Assembly (NCBI GenBank): GCA_964598225.1
Contig: CAZRBG010000057.1
Span: forward strand, 1 to 37,008
DNA: 37,008 bases
Source: SG8-4 sp964598225
Lineage (GTDB): Bacteria; Planctomycetota; Phycisphaerae; Sedimentisphaerales; Anaerobacaceae
Reading direction: 5' to 3'
Each line of letters begins with the position of its first letter. Positions within the stretch are counted from its first letter, which is position 1. The notes beneath the pieces were generated by a model. It made no database searches. It saw only the letters and a program-made list of their open reading frames with translations, and was not told the DNA's origin. Made by a program: the position numbers and the translations under genes. Shown piece after piece: positions 9,001 to 16,276 of this stretch.

Positions 9001-9436
9001 CTTTGGATCTCCTTGGATCCCCCAGCGGCTCTCGTTTGATAAGCAGTACATGATCGAAGTCAAGCAAAGGATTGGACAGCATCGCTTTGCGTTGAAGAGC
9101 CATGATCTTGCTGACCTGCCGGATTGCCGCTCTGTCGCCGCGGTCGAGCGCGCTCCTGATCCGTGTTGCACGTTTTTCCCACGCCTCAACTTCCCGCAGA
9201 TATTCGCGACCGTTCTTGTACTTGTCGGGGAAGTTCTTCATCAAATCCTGGATGGCAAGTTTCATCGCGTCGAAATTGACCAGTTCGAGATTCGCTCTCG
9301 CTTTATCCAACTGCCCGGGCGGGGCGGCATAAGCTTCTGATTTCTCATTTGCGAGAAGTCGAGACCAGGTGGATGAAAGCAAAAAGCAGACAGGGATTAG
9401 GAAGAAAAACCGTGGAATCGCTTTGAAAGTCAACAT
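6014..9436 (-). CDS. Exported multi-domain cytochrome: PD40/hydrazine-synthase-alpha-like region fused to an FGE-sulfatase (SUMF1) domain
   Basis: Predicted periplasmic protein of 1140 residues. A hydrophobic signal peptide (about residues 8-30) is followed by a helical segment and then a TolB/PD40-like beta-propeller (about 210-400) with repeats such as GTNLRQVSPDDQP and NGRNIRQVCF. Two haem c sites follow, C605-VG-C608-H609 and C655-VG-C658-H659. This propeller-plus-haem layout resembles the alpha-subunit family of anammox hydrazine synthase, whose relatives are widespread in planctomycetes without anammox. The C-terminus (about 875-1135) is a complete formylglycine-generating-enzyme/SUMF1 fold: RVPAGEFVMG, SLPTEAQWEWACRAG, GLHDLHGNVWEWT and RGGSWRDRP near the end. 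GTG at 9448 is an alternative start; I prefer ATG 9436 because GAGGTG lies 9 nt upstream. Its function is unknown. Hydrazine synthesis should not be assumed: no other anammox genes are present. Confidence 0.8.
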   Translation of the reverse strand: MLTFKAIPRFFFLIPVCFLLSSTWSRLLANEKSEAYAAPPGQLDKARANLELVNFDAMKLAIQDLMKNFPDKYKNGREYLREVEAWEKRATRIRSALDRGDRAAIRQVSKIMALQRKAMLSNPLLDFDHVLLIKREPLGDPRRSKGDPANDKGLGKFLGIPQQSSWQLHTMKNTDGWDNEIAILSKIDPKGSLTTLYRPSEGRLANEMDLHYDAGKVMFSMPDSRGFWQIFEIGVDGTNLRQVSPDDQPDVHNFDSCYLPNGNIAFISTAPFQGVPCNASVNVGMMYIMDGNGRNIRQVCFEQDHNFCPTVMHDGRILYLRWEYTDIPHVWARFLFTMNPDGTSQREYYGSGGYWPNGIFFARPVPGHPTKVAGIVTGHHVGRVGELVVLDPALGRSATNGVVQRIPGRNEDVAPLIEDKLTLETWPKFLHPWPLNENYFLVACKPTPKDLWGIYLVDTFDNIVLIKEVEGYALLEPVPLRKIKRQPVIPDKVDLSRDDAIVYLENVYKGPGLKGVPHGTVKKLRLFTYHFSYHKIAGINHRVGVDGPWEPKRVLGTVPVEADGSAMFRVPANTPISIQPLDAEGKALQLMRSWMTAMPGEIVSCVGCHEKQNTGPPSRQTIAARMVPAEIEPWRGPVRGFSFRREVQPVLDEYCVGCHNGRPQHDGRQIPDLRGDQGTYVTLRNNDPKPKFISGVPRDELVGRYGGVFEASYVALRRYVRVGGFESDLRLLNPGEFHADTSELFQMLKKGHHGVKLDTEAWNRLTVWIDLNTPCHGTWREIVGLEKTRNDRRRRIDLRALYGGTVDDPEVYPDMSPRKVEPIVPKHAAQVMAEEPEVSGWPFDFAEAKQRQAATGSTERTIDLGGSVKLRLVRVPAGEFVMGDATGFADEQPVSCVKISGPFWMGKFEITNEQYARFDPSHDSRFEHKGSWVFSEGHLGWLLNQPKQPVVRISWQEAVEFCRWLSKKTGEKVSLPTEAQWEWACRAGTASKFYYGNSGDDFSAFANMADVTIRELAYDTDGRYTMDLVPREARFDDDRLVTAEVGRYRSNAWGLHDLHGNVWEWTRSEYKPYPYRAGDGRNSISAKGRKSARGGSWRDRPRYCRSAVRLNYPAWQKVYNVGFRIVIESDEPTDLLASGK

Positions 9437-9491
9437 CTTTGTCAACACCTCACAATCGGATTGTCTATTCGATTTGAATCAGCCGACACTT

Positions 9492-9520
9492 GTATTATGT
9501 TAGGATAAGTAGTATATCAA
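9492..9520 (-). promoter_or_regulatory. Possible promoter of the HZS-alpha-like/FGE gene
   Basis: On the minus strand, TTGATA (9520-9515) is followed after 15 bp by CATAAT (9499-9494), or after 17 bp by TAATAC (9497-9492). The gap to the upstream cupin gene is about 134 bp, enough for an independent promoter. The spacing or the -10 match is imperfect in either reading. Confidence 0.4.
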
Positions 9521-9570
9521 AAAACTTTGAGAATTGCCACCAATATCTCGGCAAAAGCCCGCCCGGCGAG

Positions 9571-10026
9571 TTATTGTGAGACGTCGGACTCCAATTCGAA
9601 CAGGCGCATCCCTTCGGAGTATGCTACGATCATATCTGCATCCTCATCACCGACACACTTGGCATCATGAAAGACGCCCGCCGGGATTGTTATGGTATCT
9701 CCTGCAGATAGTGTGTATGTCTCGTCGCCCAGGCTATGCACAATTTTCCCTTGAAGTATGTATAGTACTTCTTCGCATCTGGGATGCCGGTGGCGAGGAT
9801 TGGACATACCGGCCTTCAGAGTAACACGCCCCAGGACAAGCCCGTCGGCATTGCCGTACTTCCTGCCCGCCAGCCAGGTCAAATGTCCCCAGTGCTCACG
9901 AATGTCCTGCTGTTCGCCGCGAGTTCTTACCGGATAATCAGGACTGTGCGGAGCGGTGTCGGTCCGTATCGATGAACATGAAAGAGTAAATATAACTACG
10001 GCTAAATACTTCAATTTTGCAGTCAT
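9571..10026 (-). CDS. Exported cupin-domain protein
   Basis: Small single-domain cupin of 151 residues with an N-terminal export segment, TAKLKYLAVVIFTLSC. The cysteine makes a weak lipobox, so it may be a lipoprotein or a Sec-secreted protein. The metal-binding cupin motif is PRHRHPRCEE, with two histidines and a glutamate, followed by GD-x-I-x-I-P-A-G-x-x-H (DTITIPAGVFHD). A longer frame starts at 10098 inside the preceding gene. I choose ATG 10026 because AAGGATC lies 7-8 nt upstream, the export signal then sits at the N-terminus, and the overlap with the upstream gene disappears (25 bp gap). As last gene of the symporter operon it may act on a sugar or sugar derivative outside the cytoplasm; the substrate is unknown. 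Confidence 0.8.
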   Translation of the reverse strand: MTAKLKYLAVVIFTLSCSSIRTDTAPHSPDYPVRTRGEQQDIREHWGHLTWLAGRKYGNADGLVLGRVTLKAGMSNPRHRHPRCEEVLYILQGKIVHSLGDETYTLSAGDTITIPAGVFHDAKCVGDEDADMIVAYSEGMRLFELESDVSQ

Positions 10027-10051
10027 GCCGATGATCCTTAAAGAGGCAATT

Positions 10052-11395
10052 CTATGTATTCTTTCGGTTGCTGAAAAAGCTGCTGTATCCGCCTGCATCG
10101 GCGTCGTCTCCTCTGTCGTCGGCTAACAAAGATTGATGGTCTTCTACTACTTTTTTGTAGGCATTGGCATGTTGCTCGATGATCTTGGGATCGTAATGCT
10201 TGAACCACGGGACTTCGAACACGCGGCGAAGGATGCTCTCGGCAACCGGCAGTTTCTGCACGTATTGTTCTATTGTCGCGGACTTATCGAGATTAGCAAT
10301 TCGCGTCGGTCTGCCGTGCCCGTAGACGTCCATGTTGGTAAAAAGCGGATGCAGGTGCAGGGGCTTATTGCAGCCGGGATTGCAGATCGAGCCCTCGGCC
10401 TGGATTGCCTCACTGAATCTCGAAAGTGAAAGCCCTCCCAGCTCTTCGGCAGCATATTTGAAATGCGGATAGTACCAGCCCCCTTTGGTGGTGTTAATTT
10501 CTTGGGCCGGCCGTATCGGTCTCATGCCGGGAGTATCTTCGAGCAGATCACAGAAGTAGTTCATCGCCTTGTCGATCTCAGATATCTGCTCGGGATATAG
10601 TTCCAACTGAACCAATCCGAATGCTGCACTAACCTGGTGCATGCGATGCTTGAATCCGCCACACGGCAGGCCGACGAAGGGCTTGAGATCGTCCAGAGTG
10701 ATCTGATCATGGCGGATATAATGGCCAAACAGAATCGCCCGCTCGTAAACTCTGCGGTCGTCGGTGAAGAATATACCGCCTTCTCCGATAGCCAGTGCCT
10801 TTCCGGTCATCAGCGAAAATGCGGCCGCCTCGCCGAATGTGCCGATTTCTTTACCCTTGTACAGCGCTCCGTGAGCGTGGGAGCAGTCTTCGAGAACCTT
10901 GAGATCGTGTTTACCGGCGATTTCCATTATTGCGTCCATCTCTGCCGGCATGCTCGCGTAGTGCACTACCACGATGGCTTTGGTTCGCGGGGTAATCAGA
11001 TGCTCGATGTCATTAGGATCGATGCAGATTGTCTCCGGATCGACGTCAGCGAAAACCGGCGTGGCGCCGAGATTGTAGGCCTGTACAATCGAGGCCCAGT
11101 ATGTAATGCTCGGGCAGATCACCTCATCGCCGATCCCGATTTCGAGGCCGTACATCGCGCCCAGAATCGCGCTGGTGCCGTTGGGATACGCCAGACCGTG
11201 TTTTCTGCCGAGCATGGAGGCATATTTCTTCTCGAATTTTTTGGTGATTTCGTTGCCGGACATCTGCCGCTTTCGCAGCACGTCGAGCACGGCCTGTTCG
11301 TGCCGCTCGGTAAGGATGGGCCATGCGAAAATGTCCGGGGTTTCCGACTTGACGGCTTTTTCACCACCCAATAATGCCAGTTGCTCCTGTGTCAT
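10052..11395 (-). CDS. DegT/DnrJ/EryC1/StrS-family PLP-dependent aminotransferase
   Basis: Fold-type I PLP enzyme family that usually aminates keto-sugars to amino sugars or, in some members, dehydrates or oxidises them. Visible signatures are YPNGTSAILGA (residues 70-80, cofactor phosphate pocket), LEDCSHAHGA (168-177, Asp170 for the pyridine nitrogen) and FSLMTGKALAIGEGG with the predicted Schiff-base Lys199. The length of 447 residues is slightly long for the family. It sits between an exported Gfo/Idh dehydrogenase (21 bp gap upstream) and a cupin (25 bp downstream) in a minus-strand operon led by an SSS symporter. This suggests a role in catabolism or modification of an imported sugar, inosamine or similar polyol. 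The oxidoreductase/aminotransferase pairing is also typical of scyllo-inosamine or amino-sugar pathways, but the substrate cannot be read from sequence. Confidence 0.88.
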   Translation of the reverse strand: MTQEQLALLGGEKAVKSETPDIFAWPILTERHEQAVLDVLRKRQMSGNEITKKFEKKYASMLGRKHGLAYPNGTSAILGAMYGLEIGIGDEVICPSITYWASIVQAYNLGATPVFADVDPETICIDPNDIEHLITPRTKAIVVVHYASMPAEMDAIMEIAGKHDLKVLEDCSHAHGALYKGKEIGTFGEAAAFSLMTGKALAIGEGGIFFTDDRRVYERAILFGHYIRHDQITLDDLKPFVGLPCGGFKHRMHQVSAAFGLVQLELYPEQISEIDKAMNYFCDLLEDTPGMRPIRPAQEINTTKGGWYYPHFKYAAEELGGLSLSRFSEAIQAEGSICNPGCNKPLHLHPLFTNMDVYGHGRPTRIANLDKSATIEQYVQKLPVAESILRRVFEVPWFKHYDPKIIEQHANAYKKVVEDHQSLLADDRGDDADAGGYSSFFSNRKNT

Positions 11396-11416
11396 ACTAT
11401 ACGGTGCCTTCTATTG

Positions 11417-12811
11417 TTACTGCCGGGCTAATTCAAGTGATTTGGTAGTGATGTAGTACTTCGCCAACATATTAGGAACTTCCCAGTCGGGCAGCCGGCC
11501 CTGATCCAGGTACTGTAGATATTTTTCCATGACCTTTCGAAAATGTGCCTCGTGGCCGATCCGGCACTCGTCGGGGATGATCACATGCCAGCCGTCGCCG
11601 GCGCTTTCCGCTTTAAGTCCGGGAAATTGACTCTGAAGATCAGCTACTGACCTTTCCAACGATTCTCCGACTTCGGCACGATACGATCCGTTCGCCGGCT
11701 CCACGTACACTTCCGGCCGATAGTTTTGCTCTCCGCCCTGTCGGATAATCACGTTAGCTTTGCTGCCTCTGAACAGTGAGGTATGCGTATCCGCACCGCC
11801 CTCGGGGGCCTGGAAATTCCACGTCACCGACAGCTTCATCCATACATCCTTCATCCTAAAGGTGGTCTCGCCGTTTGCGTAGCAGGGCAGTGTTCCTTCG
11901 TCGTTCAGCTCATCCTTGAGATAATCCGGGAAATCAGACACTCCCGTTACTTTTTTGTATTGTGCCTTCGTAAGGGTCGTAGGCCACCGCCTGGCGTTGT
12001 TTATCAAGATTTCTTGCCTATAATCAATCGCCTGTTCGGGGAAGCACGTCCACATCATAAGGTCGATCAAGTGTGTAGTAACGTCCACGAGTCCTTCTCC
12101 CTGCTGGGTTGTGTCGAAATACCAGGCCGGTCTTTTCAGGGGCGCGCCTGCGACGTACTTGAAGAAGTGATGGACGCTCTCTTTGATCACGGCGGGATTT
12201 TCCGGCGTGCCGGACTCCATTTTACCGAACAGGTCCTCGTCGAGCACGAGCAGTTTTTGCAGAATACAGGCAGCGTTGAATCGCTCGGTCATGATGTCAT
12301 ACAGCAGCAGCCCTTTTTCGTCGGCCCTTGCGAAAGCCCGTTGCAGAAGTCTGAATCCTGCCGGATCGATGCACATCGGTTTGTCGCAGAAGACGTTGAG
12401 GCCGGCTTCGACGGAAGTCTTGATATACTCGGCCTTCTTGCGGTTGTTGCCGGAAAGTACGACAATGTCGCCGGGTTTTTCCGAGAGCATTTTTTCGAGA
12501 AAGTCCTGCCCGGCATAAACATCTTGCCGCCAGCTCGTAGGATTTTCTTCTCTGTGATTGAATCTCTCAATCTGTTCGAGATAATTTTGGACGTCCGGTC
12601 CCTCAGGCGCATAAACGTAAACAAGCGGATCGATCTGCTCATACATGCTCTTCTGCACCAGTGCGGCATGGTAATGCCCCGGATCGAGGGTGATGAGACT
12701 AAACTTTTTGCCGTCGGCTGCGTCGTTTCTTTCAGATCGTTCGATGTCGGCGCAGCCGGATGTGATCGTGAGAGTAAAAACCAGAGCCGATAGAATGAAT
12801 CTGCGTAGCAT
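11417..12811 (-). CDS. Exported lipoprotein Gfo/Idh/MocA-family oxidoreductase
   Basis: NAD(P)-dependent dehydrogenase family. The N-terminus MLRRFILSALVFTLTITSGC has a twin arginine and a lipobox (ITSGC), so it is probably exported, possibly by Tat with cofactor bound, and lipidated. A Rossmann-like part follows (KFSLITLDPGHYHAALVQ), then GLNVFCDKPMCI, equivalent to the family's E-K-P motif, and a long C-terminal domain as in the planctomycete/Bacteroidetes putative-oxidoreductase C-terminal family. The first possible codon, TTG 12829, lies inside the Shine-Dalgarno. ATG 12811 is preceded by AAGGAG with 7-8 nt spacing, so I use that. The classical G-x-G-x-x-G nucleotide loop is not obvious (DPGHYH in its place), so activity should be treated with caution. 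Confidence 0.82.
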   Translation of the reverse strand: MLRRFILSALVFTLTITSGCADIERSERNDAADGKKFSLITLDPGHYHAALVQKSMYEQIDPLVYVYAPEGPDVQNYLEQIERFNHREENPTSWRQDVYAGQDFLEKMLSEKPGDIVVLSGNNRKKAEYIKTSVEAGLNVFCDKPMCIDPAGFRLLQRAFARADEKGLLLYDIMTERFNAACILQKLLVLDEDLFGKMESGTPENPAVIKESVHHFFKYVAGAPLKRPAWYFDTTQQGEGLVDVTTHLIDLMMWTCFPEQAIDYRQEILINNARRWPTTLTKAQYKKVTGVSDFPDYLKDELNDEGTLPCYANGETTFRMKDVWMKLSVTWNFQAPEGGADTHTSLFRGSKANVIIRQGGEQNYRPEVYVEPANGSYRAEVGESLERSVADLQSQFPGLKAESAGDGWHVIIPDECRIGHEAHFRKVMEKYLQYLDQGRLPDWEVPNMLAKYYITTKSLELARQ

Positions 12812-12854
12812 CTCGATACTCCTTATCAACTGAATCCAGTAACCTCCGGACTTA

Positions 12855-14555
12855 TCACCCGATTATCCAGTAGACCGCCCCAATCAGTAATCCTACGCCT
12901 ATGCATGCCGCGATGAATCCTCCGATGCCGACAAGGGTAGGCCTGGGTATTTCAAAGTCGGGGTGGCCTATCAACATTTTTCTCTCGGCCGGTTCCACAC
13001 CTTCCGGCAGCGTAAACGGTTCGGCTTCCGGTTCGTCCGGCCCGATAGGCGTCCGGAGGCAGGCGTAAAAACGGTCCAGTCTTTCCGCCGCGGTCCTTTT
13101 TGTAAACAGGCTGACAACAATCATAACGACAAACCCGGCGATCAGGTAGAGTATCATCTGCCAGGGCAGATAAAGCTCGCCCTCCCAAATCATGAACGCC
13201 GGCAGCTTGTCCGCAAAATGCGCGTTGAAATCCCAACTGATTCCCAGCGGTTCCGTGCTGGTAAAGAGAAAAACGCCCAGACTTGTGAGCGTAGCGGCCC
13301 AGGCGGCAGCCGCCGTTGCGCCCCGCCAGAAAAGGCCGACCCAGAAAGCGATTCCCATAAGCGCCGATACCATCCAGTAGAACTCCAGGCCCTCTACGAC
13401 ACTCTCCAGCTTGAAAGCAATCAGGATACCCGCGATCACTATGAGGACCGATGCGACACGGCCTACGAGGGTGTAATGCTGATCCGCTCTGCCGACTACG
13501 AAGAATTTCCTGTAGAGGTTTTCGGTGAACAAAGCCGAGGCCACCACCATCAGCGAGTCGCAAGTGCTCATAACAGAGGCCAGCATTGAAGCGATGAACA
13601 GCCCGATGAGGCCCGGTGCAATATCGGGCAACAGATCGCGGGCCATTTTGCCGTAAGCAAAATCGGGGTCAGCAAGCTCGGCGTACAAGGCCACCGCGCA
13701 CAGACCCGTGAGCATCCAGGCAACCGTGCAGATCCGTTTGCCGAAGATTCCGACGGTAACGCCCGCTCTTCCTTCCATTTCCGTCCTGCCCGCCGCACAG
13801 TTGGCCATCGTCTCGGGCATAGTCACCCAGCCCACCAGAGCGTTGAAGGCAATGATGATAATGTAGAAGAGCTTAATCTCGCCCGGAGACACCAGCGACA
13901 ACATATCCGCGTCGGAGATAGATTCCCGCAAGCCGCTCATGCCGCCGACTTTATCCAACGCAAACGGCAGAATCAGAAACGACAAAAGAATCGTCAGCAA
14001 GCCCTGTATAAAGTTGGTTGCTATCGCAGCGCTGAGCCCTCCCGCGATGCCGTAAATCAAGAAGATGACGGTCATCGCGACAATTGCGAAATTGGCTGTT
14101 ATGGCGCCTCCGGAGACGGCCTCGACCATTGCGCCGGAGCCTTTGAGCATGACACCGAGGGCAACGGTAAGCGGCAGTATACCCATCGCTGCGTAAAGGC
14201 CGCTGACGCTGCGGCCGTAACGGACCTCGAAATAATCCCCGGTTGTGACCGCCCGCATTCGGCGGAAAAACGGCGCGATCAGCCAGAAAAAAGGTGTGAC
14301 AAACAGCCAGAGCCATTGGTACCAGATTCCCGATGCGCCCGACTGGTATGTTTTCGACGCGACGCTGACGGCCTGATCGGAGTGCGTGCCGGAGCCGAAC
14401 ATGAAGAACGCCATCATGACCTTGCCAAACTTGCGGTCCCCGATGAAATAGCTGGCCGTGCTGCGGACCTTCTTTATCGCCCAGAGGCCGACCACGGTGA
14501 TGCCGAGCAGATAGATGACGATTACGATCCAGTCGATGAGTTTAAGACCTAACAT
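12855..14555 (-). CDS. Sodium:solute symporter (SSS family), probably sugar transporter
   Basis: Integral inner-membrane protein of 566 residues with about 14 hydrophobic helices, importing a solute with Na+. It begins with LIDWIVIVIYLLGITVVGLW, and the region GSGTHSDQAVSVASKTYQ matches the SSS/SGLT core before the TM with FWLIAPFFRRMRAVTTGDYF. The C-terminus ends in a further TM helix (GIGGFIAACIGVGLLIGAVY). It is the first gene of a minus-strand operon with a consensus promoter 22-51 bp upstream, followed by Gfo/Idh, DegT and cupin genes. This makes it the likely uptake system for their substrate. The specific sugar or polyol is not determined. Confidence 0.92.
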   Translation of the reverse strand: MLGLKLIDWIVIVIYLLGITVVGLWAIKKVRSTASYFIGDRKFGKVMMAFFMFGSGTHSDQAVSVASKTYQSGASGIWYQWLWLFVTPFFWLIAPFFRRMRAVTTGDYFEVRYGRSVSGLYAAMGILPLTVALGVMLKGSGAMVEAVSGGAITANFAIVAMTVIFLIYGIAGGLSAAIATNFIQGLLTILLSFLILPFALDKVGGMSGLRESISDADMLSLVSPGEIKLFYIIIIAFNALVGWVTMPETMANCAAGRTEMEGRAGVTVGIFGKRICTVAWMLTGLCAVALYAELADPDFAYGKMARDLLPDIAPGLIGLFIASMLASVMSTCDSLMVVASALFTENLYRKFFVVGRADQHYTLVGRVASVLIVIAGILIAFKLESVVEGLEFYWMVSALMGIAFWVGLFWRGATAAAAWAATLTSLGVFLFTSTEPLGISWDFNAHFADKLPAFMIWEGELYLPWQMILYLIAGFVVMIVVSLFTKRTAAERLDRFYACLRTPIGPDEPEAEPFTLPEGVEPAERKMLIGHPDFEIPRPTLVGIGGFIAACIGVGLLIGAVYWIIG

Positions 14556-14576
14556 GTGAGCGCCCTCGGCATTTCA

Positions 14577-14606
14577 ATAATAGGAGTTCTGCAAAACGCC
14601 TGTCAA
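14577..14606 (-). promoter_or_regulatory. Strong sigma70-type promoter of the symporter operon
   Basis: On the minus strand TTGACA (14606-14601) is followed after 18 bp by TATTAT (14582-14577), 22 bp before the ATG at 14555. The -35 is a perfect consensus and the -10 matches 5 of 6. The short leader leaves little room for a riboswitch. Confidence 0.75.
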
Positions 14607-14619
14607 TAATGTCGAATTC

Positions 14620-14669
14620 CGAATTGAGAATTTAGAATAAAACATTCATGACCCGGCATTCTCAATTCG
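14620..14669. repeat. 12-bp inverted repeat upstream of the symporter promoter
   Basis: CGAATTGAGAAT (14620-14631) and ATTCTCAATTCG (14658-14669) are perfect inverted copies separated by 26 bp. They sit in the divergent region between the symporter operon and a ceramidase-like gene, about 14 bp upstream of the -35. It could be a regulator site or a short palindromic insertion. Confidence 0.55.
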
Positions 14670-14847
14670 CTTGTTATTGCCGTAACATTACCTTGAGAGA
14701 TTGACATTATAGGCAGCGGCCAGGGAAGCCGCAAGAACGAAAAAAACACCGGTCGATAAAAGTTTCTGGAGTTGTTTTTATGATTCGTTTACTATTGCGG
14801 CAGGTTATGACAAGAATAATTCCGGCATAAATATGGGGAGCATCACG

Positions 14848-16263
14848 ATGAGACGAATGGGTGTAAGCATTTTCAAACCGTCCTGGCTGTTGTCATGTGC
14901 GATCATGATCTGCTGTCTTTCGGTCTGGCTGCCTTTTGCGGAGGCGGGGCAGGAGAATTGGAAAGCCGGGGTGGCTTCGATCGCTATTACGCCGGACGAA
15001 TCGATGTGGATGGCGGGTTATGCCGCCAGGAAAGGGGCCTCGGAGGGCAAAGTGCATGATCTGTGGGCAAAAGCGCTCGCGCTGGAAGATCAGCAGGGCG
15101 GCAGGGCGGTCATCGTCACCGTCGAGCTTATAGGAGTTCCCCGCCCGACGCGGGACTGGATGGAAAAGCAGGTCAGCGATCGCTTCGAGCTGTCGCCGGA
15201 GCGACTGCTGCTCAACGCCTCGCATACCCATAGCGGGCCGGTAGTGCGAGAGACCAGGTATTCCATTTACGGCAATACAGTTTACGGCCTTTCAGCCGAG
15301 CAAATCGAGCAGAGCAATCGGTACGTGGAGGATTTGCAGTGTAAACTTCTGCGACTTGTGGGCCAGGCTCTGGACAATCTCGCTCCGGCTCGACTCGGTT
15401 ACATCCACGCCCGGGCGGGCTTTGCCATGAACCGCCGCCTGAAGACCGAACGGGGCTGTCGCATCAGTCCCAACCCCGACGGCCCGGTCGATCATGCTGT
15501 CCCTGTCCTGCGAATAGACAGCCCCGACGGCAAGTTGAGAGCGGTTGTCTTCGGATACGCCTGCCACAGCACTACGATGAGTTTCAACAAATTCTGCGGC
15601 GATTACGCCGGATTTGCTCAGCAGTACATAGAGCAGGCGCACCCGGATACGACAGCGCTATTTATTACCGGTTGCGGCGGCGATCAGAATCCCTACCCAA
15701 GGCGCGAACTGGAGTACTGCAAGCAGCACGGACGCGCTCTGGCCAACGGTGTGGAAACGGCGCTGAGCGCGCAGGCGAGCCCGGTTCGCGGGCCGATCCA
15801 GGCCGATCTGGAGATCGTGACGCTGGAGTTTGCCGAGCCTCCCAGCCGCGAACAGCTCGAAGAACAAGCCAAATCGAGCAACAAGTATGAGAGGAAACAT
15901 GCCGAAGTCCTGCTCGACGAACTCGAACGAAACGGCGAGATTCGCAAGACCTATCCCTATTTAGTGCAGGTCTTCCGCTTCGGCGACGACCTGACCCTTG
16001 TGGCGCTGGCGGGAGAAGTGGTAGTGGACTATTCGCTGCGCCTGAAGGCCGAAATCACCGATCCGGCAGTCTGGGTAGCGGGTTACTCCAACGACGTTTT
16101 CGGCTACGTGCCGTCCCTCCGTGTCCTTCAGGAAGGCGGCTACGAGGGCGGAGGAGCGATGCGGTATACCAACCTGCCCGGTCCCTTTGCGCCTTCGGTT
16201 GAGGAACTTATTGTAGACAAGGTTCACAAGATGGTTGACAAGATGCGGACGAGCAAAAAGTAA
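14848..16263 (+). CDS. Exported neutral/alkaline ceramidase N-terminal-domain protein
   Basis: The family hydrolyses N-acyl bonds of ceramides; in planctomycetes its true substrate is unknown. After a signal peptide (FKPSWLLSCAIMICCLSVWL, cleavage near AEA) come KAGVASIAITPDESMWMAGY, NASHTHSGPV with predicted zinc ligands His126 and His128, then ACHSTTM with His240, and FITGCGGDQNP. The length is 471 residues, so the C-terminal ceramidase domain is shortened or missing. Start: an upstream ATG at 14833 exists, but GGGGAG at 14835-14840 lies 7 nt before ATG 14848, which I use. It faces a second ceramidase-like gene, with only 13 bp between the two stop codons. Confidence 0.85.
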   Translation: MRRMGVSIFKPSWLLSCAIMICCLSVWLPFAEAGQENWKAGVASIAITPDESMWMAGYAARKGASEGKVHDLWAKALALEDQQGGRAVIVTVELIGVPRPTRDWMEKQVSDRFELSPERLLLNASHTHSGPVVRETRYSIYGNTVYGLSAEQIEQSNRYVEDLQCKLLRLVGQALDNLAPARLGYIHARAGFAMNRRLKTERGCRISPNPDGPVDHAVPVLRIDSPDGKLRAVVFGYACHSTTMSFNKFCGDYAGFAQQYIEQAHPDTTALFITGCGGDQNPYPRRELEYCKQHGRALANGVETALSAQASPVRGPIQADLEIVTLEFAEPPSREQLEEQAKSSNKYERKHAEVLLDELERNGEIRKTYPYLVQVFRFGDDLTLVALAGEVVVDYSLRLKAEITDPAVWVAGYSNDVFGYVPSLRVLQEGGYEGGGAMRYTNLPGPFAPSVEELIVDKVHKMVDKMRTSKK

Positions 16264-16276
16264 GCCGCAACTGATG

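Noticed and set aside
6014..9436. Evidence for anammox metabolism
   Set aside because: Only one alpha-like chain is present, without beta/gamma subunits or hydrazine dehydrogenase; such proteins occur widely in non-anammox planctomycetes.
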